Shown: positions 6,617-8,675 of the stretch, piece after piece
How positions within the stretch are numbered: the stretch's first letter is position 1
Layout: the number at the start of each line of letters is the position of its first letter
NCBI GenBank assembly: GCA_002688965.1
Contig: NZEE01000120.1
Span: forward strand, 1-8,675
Origin: an archaeon
Lineage (GTDB): Archaea; Aenigmatarchaeota; Aenigmatarchaeia; GW2011-AR5; GCA-2688965
Reading direction: 5' to 3'
Length of the DNA: 8,675 bases
Made by a program: the position numbers and the translations under genes
The notes under the pieces: model-generated
Seen by the model: only the letters and a program-made list of their open reading frames with translations
What the model was told of the DNA's origin: nothing
The model's database searches: none

Positions 6617-6864
6617 GCAATTTTGAGGACAATCTGTTTAAAAATGGTGAAGTGGAAATTATGAACGATGATGAAAAAAAAGAATTGAAAGAGATTGTAG
6701 CAGAAATTAGCAGAATTGCTGATTTAATTAGAACCGATGTAGAGAACGATATGTCATTTCCGAGATGGAAATTGAGGTTGCATTTTGCTATGATAAAGGA
6801 GTTAGTCTGGCAAGCAGAGTCTATAGTTGCAAGAAAAAAGGGTGAGAAGTTTGAAGATTTCTAA
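6613..6864 (+). CDS. Unknown small helical protein (83 aa)
   Basis: No family is recognised. The first third is acidic (NFEDNLFKNGEVE, NDDEKKELKEIV), followed by a helix (EISRIADLIRTDVEND), a short turn (SFPRW) and a second amphipathic helix (LHFAMIKELVWQAESIVARKK), so a two-helix bundle is likely. There is no membrane span. The ATG at 6613 overlaps the stop of the 19-residue ORF (ATGA) and has no clear Shine-Dalgarno sequence, so it probably depends on coupling. An in-frame ATG at 6661 would remove 16 residues and is possible, but also lacks a good ribosome site. Its stop region carries AAGGAG (6864-6869), the ribosome site of the next small gene. Confidence 0.7.
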   Translation: MSNFEDNLFKNGEVEIMNDDEKKELKEIVAEISRIADLIRTDVENDMSFPRWKLRLHFAMIKELVWQAESIVARKKGEKFEDF

Positions 6865-6875
6865 AGGAGATGGCA

Positions 6876-6977
6876 TTGAAAAAAGTTTCCAAACTTACAG
6901 AAAATGAAGCACTGATTGCTGATATAGTTGCAACGTTGGTTTTTTTTGTTTTTGTGATAGTTGCGTTAATATCATAA
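6876..6977 (+). CDS. 33-residue single-span membrane peptide (TTG start)
   Basis: AAGGAG at 6864-6869 is a near-perfect ribosome site. It is 6 bases before TTG 6876, giving a peptide that begins MKKVSKLTENEALI, but touches the in-frame ATG at 6870, which would be too close to use; TTG is therefore preferred. After a basic, polar N-terminus the residues from 13 to 33 are hydrophobic (IADIVATLVFFVFVIVALIS), one membrane span ending right at the C-terminus. This is a tail-anchored layout, with the N-terminus probably in the cytoplasm. Function unknown. It stands between an unknown helical protein and the TATAAATA box, and ends only 4 bases before that box. If ATG 6870 is used instead, two residues are added. 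Confidence 0.6.
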   Translation: MKKVSKLTENEALIADIVATLVFFVFVIVALIS

Positions 6978-6981
6978 AAAT

Positions 6982-6989
6982 TATAAATA
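6982..6989 (+). promoter_or_regulatory. Candidate T4-type late promoter (TATAAATA)
   Basis: An exact match to the T4 late-promoter octamer lies in the 41-base gap between 6977 and 7019, 29 bases before the next ATG. A start about 12 bases after the box would give a short leader carrying the TGGAGGG ribosome site at 7008-7014. It is the only one of four such octamers in the window that lies between genes, so it could allow late expression of the Fe-S carrier group. Unproven. Confidence 0.45.
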
Positions 6990-7018
6990 TCTATGCTACA
7001 AAATCGTGGAGGGCAACC

Positions 7019-7267
7019 ATGACAAGTGTTGGTGGAGAATATCTGGAAAAAATTCAATCGTCTGTGCAAAAAAATGTATCCTGTTGTCGATGGGCAATGG
7101 AAAATAATAAATCAGTCGGTATATTAGCATCAGGAAAATATATCGAAGCAAAGGTGAGCAAATTAACATGGGATGATATGGAAGATTTGGTATGGGTAGA
7201 ATCAACTAAGGGTGAAAAACTCCGTTTCACTGGTAGTCAATTAACCACAGTTAGGATTGTATCATGA
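7019..7267 (+). CDS. Unknown small protein heading the Fe-S carrier gene relay (82 aa)
   Basis: No family is recognised. The N-terminal third is helical and polar (GGEYLEKIQSSVQKN) and contains a Cys pair (C22, C23). The rest looks like a small beta-rich domain (NKSVGILASGKYIEAKVSKL, then DLVWVESTKGEKLRFTG), somewhat like an SH3- or KOW-like barrel in its strand-turn pattern; this is shape only. There is no membrane span. TGGAGGG at 7008-7014 gives a strong ribosome site 4-5 bases before ATG. The stop overlaps the Fe-S carrier start by four bases (ATGA). The pair may be made in fixed proportion, and the Cys pair could bind metal, but neither point is shown. Confidence 0.75.
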   Translation: MTSVGGEYLEKIQSSVQKNVSCCRWAMENNKSVGILASGKYIEAKVSKLTWDDMEDLVWVESTKGEKLRFTGSQLTTVRIVS

Positions 7268-7605
7268 TTAGCATCTCTGATATTGCATTAGAGAAGTGCA
7301 GAATATTAATGGGTGATGTAGAAGAAACTTTATCTGAGCATGGTGGTCTGAGACTCAAAGTTGAGGGTGGTGGTTGTTCTGGATTTCAATATGTATTATC
7401 ATTTGATGAGTGGAATGATAATGATATGGTATTCTGGACAGAGGAGCAGGGTGAAAAATTTCCTGTGATTGTTGATAAACGATCATTTTTGTATGTTGCT
7501 GGTTCACAGGTCAACTATACAGATGGACTTATGGGAAGTGGATTCACAGTTGAGAATCCAAAGGCAAATTCTACCTGTGGATGCGGTGAGAGTTTTAGTG
7601 TATGA
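7264..7605 (+). CDS. iscA: A-type iron-sulfur carrier, IscA/ErpA (HesB) family
   Basis: Family members receive Fe-S clusters from a scaffold and deliver them to apo-proteins in the cytoplasm. All three cluster-binding cysteines are present: C38 in GGGCSGFQY, and C105 and C107 in TCGCGESF. Spacing and length (113 residues) match the family (E. coli IscA has 107). The C-terminal half (FLYVAGSQVNYTDGLMGSGF, NPKANSTCGCG) is nearer to ErpA than to IscA in wording, so ErpA is an equally good name. The intact motif indicates a working protein. No other Fe-S assembly gene is seen here, so it must draw on host machinery. The ATG overlaps the upstream stop by 4 bases and the stop overlaps the next start by 4 bases. 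A-type carriers are known as auxiliary genes in marine phages. Confidence 0.93.
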   Translation: MISISDIALEKCRILMGDVEETLSEHGGLRLKVEGGGCSGFQYVLSFDEWNDNDMVFWTEEQGEKFPVIVDKRSFLYVAGSQVNYTDGLMGSGFTVENPKANSTCGCGESFSV

Positions 7606-7664
7606 CTGAGTTTGAACTTTGGGCAATAGTCATATTATTTACATTGATTATATTATCAGGATGA
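7602..7664 (+). CDS. 20-residue membrane microprotein
   Basis: The frame MTEFELWAIVILFTLIILSG is almost wholly a membrane helix after a four-residue polar, acidic start. Its ATG overlaps the Fe-S carrier stop (ATGA, 7602-7605), and its own stop overlaps the next ATG (ATGA, 7661-7664), so it is tied in on both sides. Chance alone would rarely give a start, a stop and a clean hydrophobic segment exactly between two coupled genes, which is the main argument that it is translated. No family is recognised. Alternatively it only passes ribosomes from the carrier gene to the coiled-coil gene. Confidence 0.6.
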   Translation: MTEFELWAIVILFTLIILSG

Positions 7665-7867
7665 CAAAAGTGAGAACAGCACAATTTCGTAGACTCGATG
7701 ATTTATCGGAAAAAAAGCAACGACTCTTGGGGGCATTAGAATATCATCGTTTGATGTTAGAACATTTAGAGAGAACATTGAAAGAGTTGGAAGTTGAAAA
7801 TGAGACTGCCGTAGAGGAATATGAAAAACATCAGAATGTTCTTGTGGGGGGAAATCTTACACTATGA
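7661..7867 (+). CDS. Small coiled-coil protein (68 aa)
   Basis: Residues 9-58 form one long charged helix with heptad-like Leu spacing (FRRLDDLSEKKQRLLGALEY, then HLERTLKELEVENETAVEEY), almost certainly a coiled coil that forms a dimer or hairpin. The N-terminus is basic and the last residues (VLVGGNLTL) are hydrophobic. A longer reading from TTG 7619 is possible but unlikely: it would run through the membrane microprotein's bases in another frame, whereas ATG 7661 overlaps the microprotein stop in the ATGA pattern used by its neighbours. Its stop overlaps the next start the same way (7864-7867). Function unknown; it may be a small structural, chaperone-like or adaptor protein. Confidence 0.75.
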   Translation: MTKVRTAQFRRLDDLSEKKQRLLGALEYHRLMLEHLERTLKELEVENETAVEEYEKHQNVLVGGNLTL

Positions 7868-8304
7868 TCGACACTGGTCATTGGACACCCAATTTAAATC
7901 AATTGGGTGAAGATTTTAATCCGTTGAATTTCTTTGGGTTTGTTTATCGCATCACTCATAAAGATTCAGGGAGATCTTACATTGGCAAGAAACAGTTGGT
8001 CTATACCACTCGAAAAAAGGTTGCTGGAAGAACTAATCGAAAACATGTCAAAAAGGAATCAGATTGGAAAAAATATACTGGTTCATGTGATGAATTGAAT
8101 CAGGAAATCGAGCAGTTAGGAAAGGGGGAATTTTCTTTTGAGATATTAAAATTTTGCTTAACCAAACGGGATTTAGGATACATTGAAACAATGTATCAAT
8201 TCAAAGAAGATGTGTTAGATGCGAGAATGTCAGATGGCAGTCGCAAGTACTATAATTCAAACATAATGAATAGATGGTTCGTTAAGGAGAAATATGAAAG
8301 TTAA
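7864..8304 (+). CDS. GIY-YIG domain protein, SegE-like putative endonuclease (146 aa)
   Basis: The GIY-YIG nuclease signature is present: GFVY at 25-28 stands for GIY, and SYIGKK has YIG at 39-41. The two tyrosines (Y28, Y39) are 11 apart as in I-TevI (Y6, Y17). R50 is a candidate catalytic Arg, E108 in YIETMYQF is the metal-binding Glu, and N131 in YYNSN is the conserved Asn. The SDWKKYTGS segment (66-74) matches SegE-like phage proteins, so a free-standing DNA endonuclease that nicks or cuts DNA is likely; it might act in homing, recombination or repair. No separate DNA-binding domain is visible. A four-base ATGA overlap joins it to the coiled-coil gene, and a run of six G at 7846-7851 lies upstream of the start. 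The next small gene overlaps its end by 11 bases. Confidence 0.82.
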   Translation: MIDTGHWTPNLNQLGEDFNPLNFFGFVYRITHKDSGRSYIGKKQLVYTTRKKVAGRTNRKHVKKESDWKKYTGSCDELNQEIEQLGKGEFSFEILKFCLTKRDLGYIETMYQFKEDVLDARMSDGSRKYYNSNIMNRWFVKEKYES

Positions 8305-8467
8305 TTTAAATCAGATTGATCTAACTGAGTTGGATAATTTGGAAGATATCACGTATGAAAGACGTACAGGAAAAAATCGGGTGAAGAAATTCAAAACCGA
8401 TGAAGCAAGAGGGAAGGGAAAAAAACCGAAAAAATTTAGGGATTTCAACAAAAAAACATCAAATTGA
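8294..8467 (+). CDS. Small basic protein, last gene of the unit (57 aa)
   Basis: The first 20 residues are acidic and hydrophobic (MKVNLNQIDLTELDNLEDIT). The remaining 37 are strongly basic and probably disordered (YERRTGKNRVKKFKTDEARG, then KGKKPKKFRDFNKK). Such a two-part layout suits a protein that binds a partner at one end and RNA or DNA at the other, but no family is recognised. AAGGAG at 8284-8289 lies 4 bases before ATG. The gene overlaps the end of the GIY-YIG gene by 11 bases in another frame and is the last one before the terminator. Confidence 0.7.
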   Translation: MKVNLNQIDLTELDNLEDITYERRTGKNRVKKFKTDEARGKGKKPKKFRDFNKKTSN

Positions 8468-8501
8468 CCTAAACCTTTTTCATTTCTATGCGTCTAAATA
8501 G

Positions 8502-8515
8502 GTGTCGGGTGTCGG
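8502..8515 (+). repeat. Tandem GTGTCGG pair
   Basis: Two exact copies of the heptamer GTGTCGG stand head to tail just before the terminator stem, following a TCTAAATA sequence (8493-8500) that differs by one base from the late-promoter octamer. The role is unknown; the repeat is short and may be chance, but it is GC-rich against an AT-rich background. Confidence 0.6.
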
Positions 8516-8517
8516 TG

Positions 8518-8546
8518 AGGCACTCGATGCCTTTTTTTGTTTTTTT
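8518..8546 (+). terminator. Rho-independent terminator
   Basis: AGGCA (8518-8522) pairs with TGCCT (8528-8532) around the five-base loop CTCGA, and a G-T pair can extend the stem. Seven T (8532-8538), a G and seven more T follow at once. The stem is short but GC-rich. It lies 51 bases after the last stop and just before a new promoter, the expected place for ending the upstream unit. Confidence 0.75.
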
Positions 8547-8555
8547 GCAAAAAAA
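8540..8555. repeat. 16-base perfect palindrome of T7-GC-A7
   Basis: Seven T, GC and seven A form a perfect inverted repeat joining the terminator's T-tract to an A-tract upstream of the next promoter. The A-tract lies about 50-56 bases before the expected start, within the range of an UP element bound by the polymerase alpha subunit. Confidence 0.7.
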
Positions 8556-8568
8556 GATGCATTTTCCC

Positions 8569-8598
8569 TTGACACAGGGTTGCTCAATATGGTATAAT
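8569..8598 (+). promoter_or_regulatory. Strong sigma70-type promoter with extended -10 (second copy)
   Basis: TTGACA at 8569-8574 and TATAAT at 8593-8598 are separated by 18 bases, with TGG before the -10. Boxes, spacing and the string ATATGGTATAAT equal those of the 1427-1456 promoter. The expected start is near 8605, giving a leader of about 50 bases before the next gene. It restarts transcription right after the terminator. Confidence 0.85.
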
Positions 8599-8609
8599 AT
8601 GTAATGTAA

Positions 8610-8630
8610 GGTTGAGAAATGGTCTTGACC
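8610..8630 (+). other. Possible 5' leader hairpin
   Basis: GGTTGAG (8610-8616) can pair with CTTGACC (8624-8630) over seven positions, two of them G-U in RNA, with a seven-base loop. It would stand about five bases from the expected 5' end of the new transcript, where such hairpins can protect an mRNA or affect its translation. It has no T-tract, so it is not a terminator. Confidence 0.35.
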
Positions 8631-8658
8631 GATTGAACAGTTAGATTATGGAGTTATG

Positions 8659-8675
8659 ATGAATTTTGTGAAAAA
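8659..8675 (+). CDS. Start of next gene (partial, 5 full codons)
   Basis: GGAG at 8650-8653 lies 5 bases before ATG 8659 (reading MNFVK and onward); ATG 8656 in the same frame is only 2 bases from it and is less likely. The frame runs off the window, so no product can be named. It would be the first gene of the unit driven by the 8569 promoter. Confidence 0.5.

Noticed and set aside
6931..6950. CAACGTTG palindrome followed by eight T, resembling a terminator
   Set aside because: The palindrome has no loop and cannot fold as a normal hairpin; the T run encodes Phe residues of a membrane span.
1..8675. tRNA genes, CRISPR arrays, insertion sequences, att sites
   Set aside because: No cloverleaf with a GTTC-type arm, no regularly spaced repeats, and no transposase or long terminal inverted repeats were found by reading both strands.

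Overview
The window looks like part of a low-G+C, T4-like (myovirus) phage genome, most likely marine. Three things support this: the partial first gene ends in the conserved C-terminus that I associate with virion proteins of T4-like marine phages; a full-length T4 gp61-type DNA primase is present; and genes are packed on one strand with 1-16 base overlaps. The host cannot be determined. A cobalamin-dependent ribonucleotide reductase implies that the infected cell contains adenosylcobalamin.

Layout, all on the + strand. (a) 2-1423: the end of a structural gene, then three small genes of unknown function, the third a one-helix membrane protein. (b) 1427-1456: a near-consensus sigma70 promoter sitting almost directly on the primase start codon. 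(c) 1465-4804: primase, a small MGMFD protein, and a monomeric class II ribonucleotide reductase (NrdJ), which together serve DNA replication. (d) 4804-6977: an accessory block with a 39-residue membrane peptide, an unknown acidic protein, a two-helix holin-like membrane protein, an intracellular trypsin-fold serine protease with a full catalytic triad, a 19-residue acidic microprotein, an unknown helical protein and a 33-residue membrane peptide. (e) 6982-8467: a T4-late-type TATAAATA box, then a relay of genes joined by four successive ATGA overlaps (unknown protein, IscA/ErpA-type Fe-S carrier, 20-residue membrane microprotein, coiled-coil protein, SegE-like GIY-YIG protein) and a small basic protein. 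(f) 8468-8675: a Rho-independent terminator, a 16-base palindrome, a second promoter of the same design as the first, a leader hairpin and the start of the next gene.

The promoter at 1427 and the terminator at 8518-8546 suggest one transcription unit of about 7 kb. It makes primers and deoxynucleotides for replication and also carries accessory functions: proteolysis, Fe-S cluster delivery and several tiny membrane proteins. No tRNA, CRISPR array, insertion sequence or minus-strand gene is supported. No stretch longer than 300 bases lacks a gene; the longest gap is 8468-8658, which is filled with regulatory elements.
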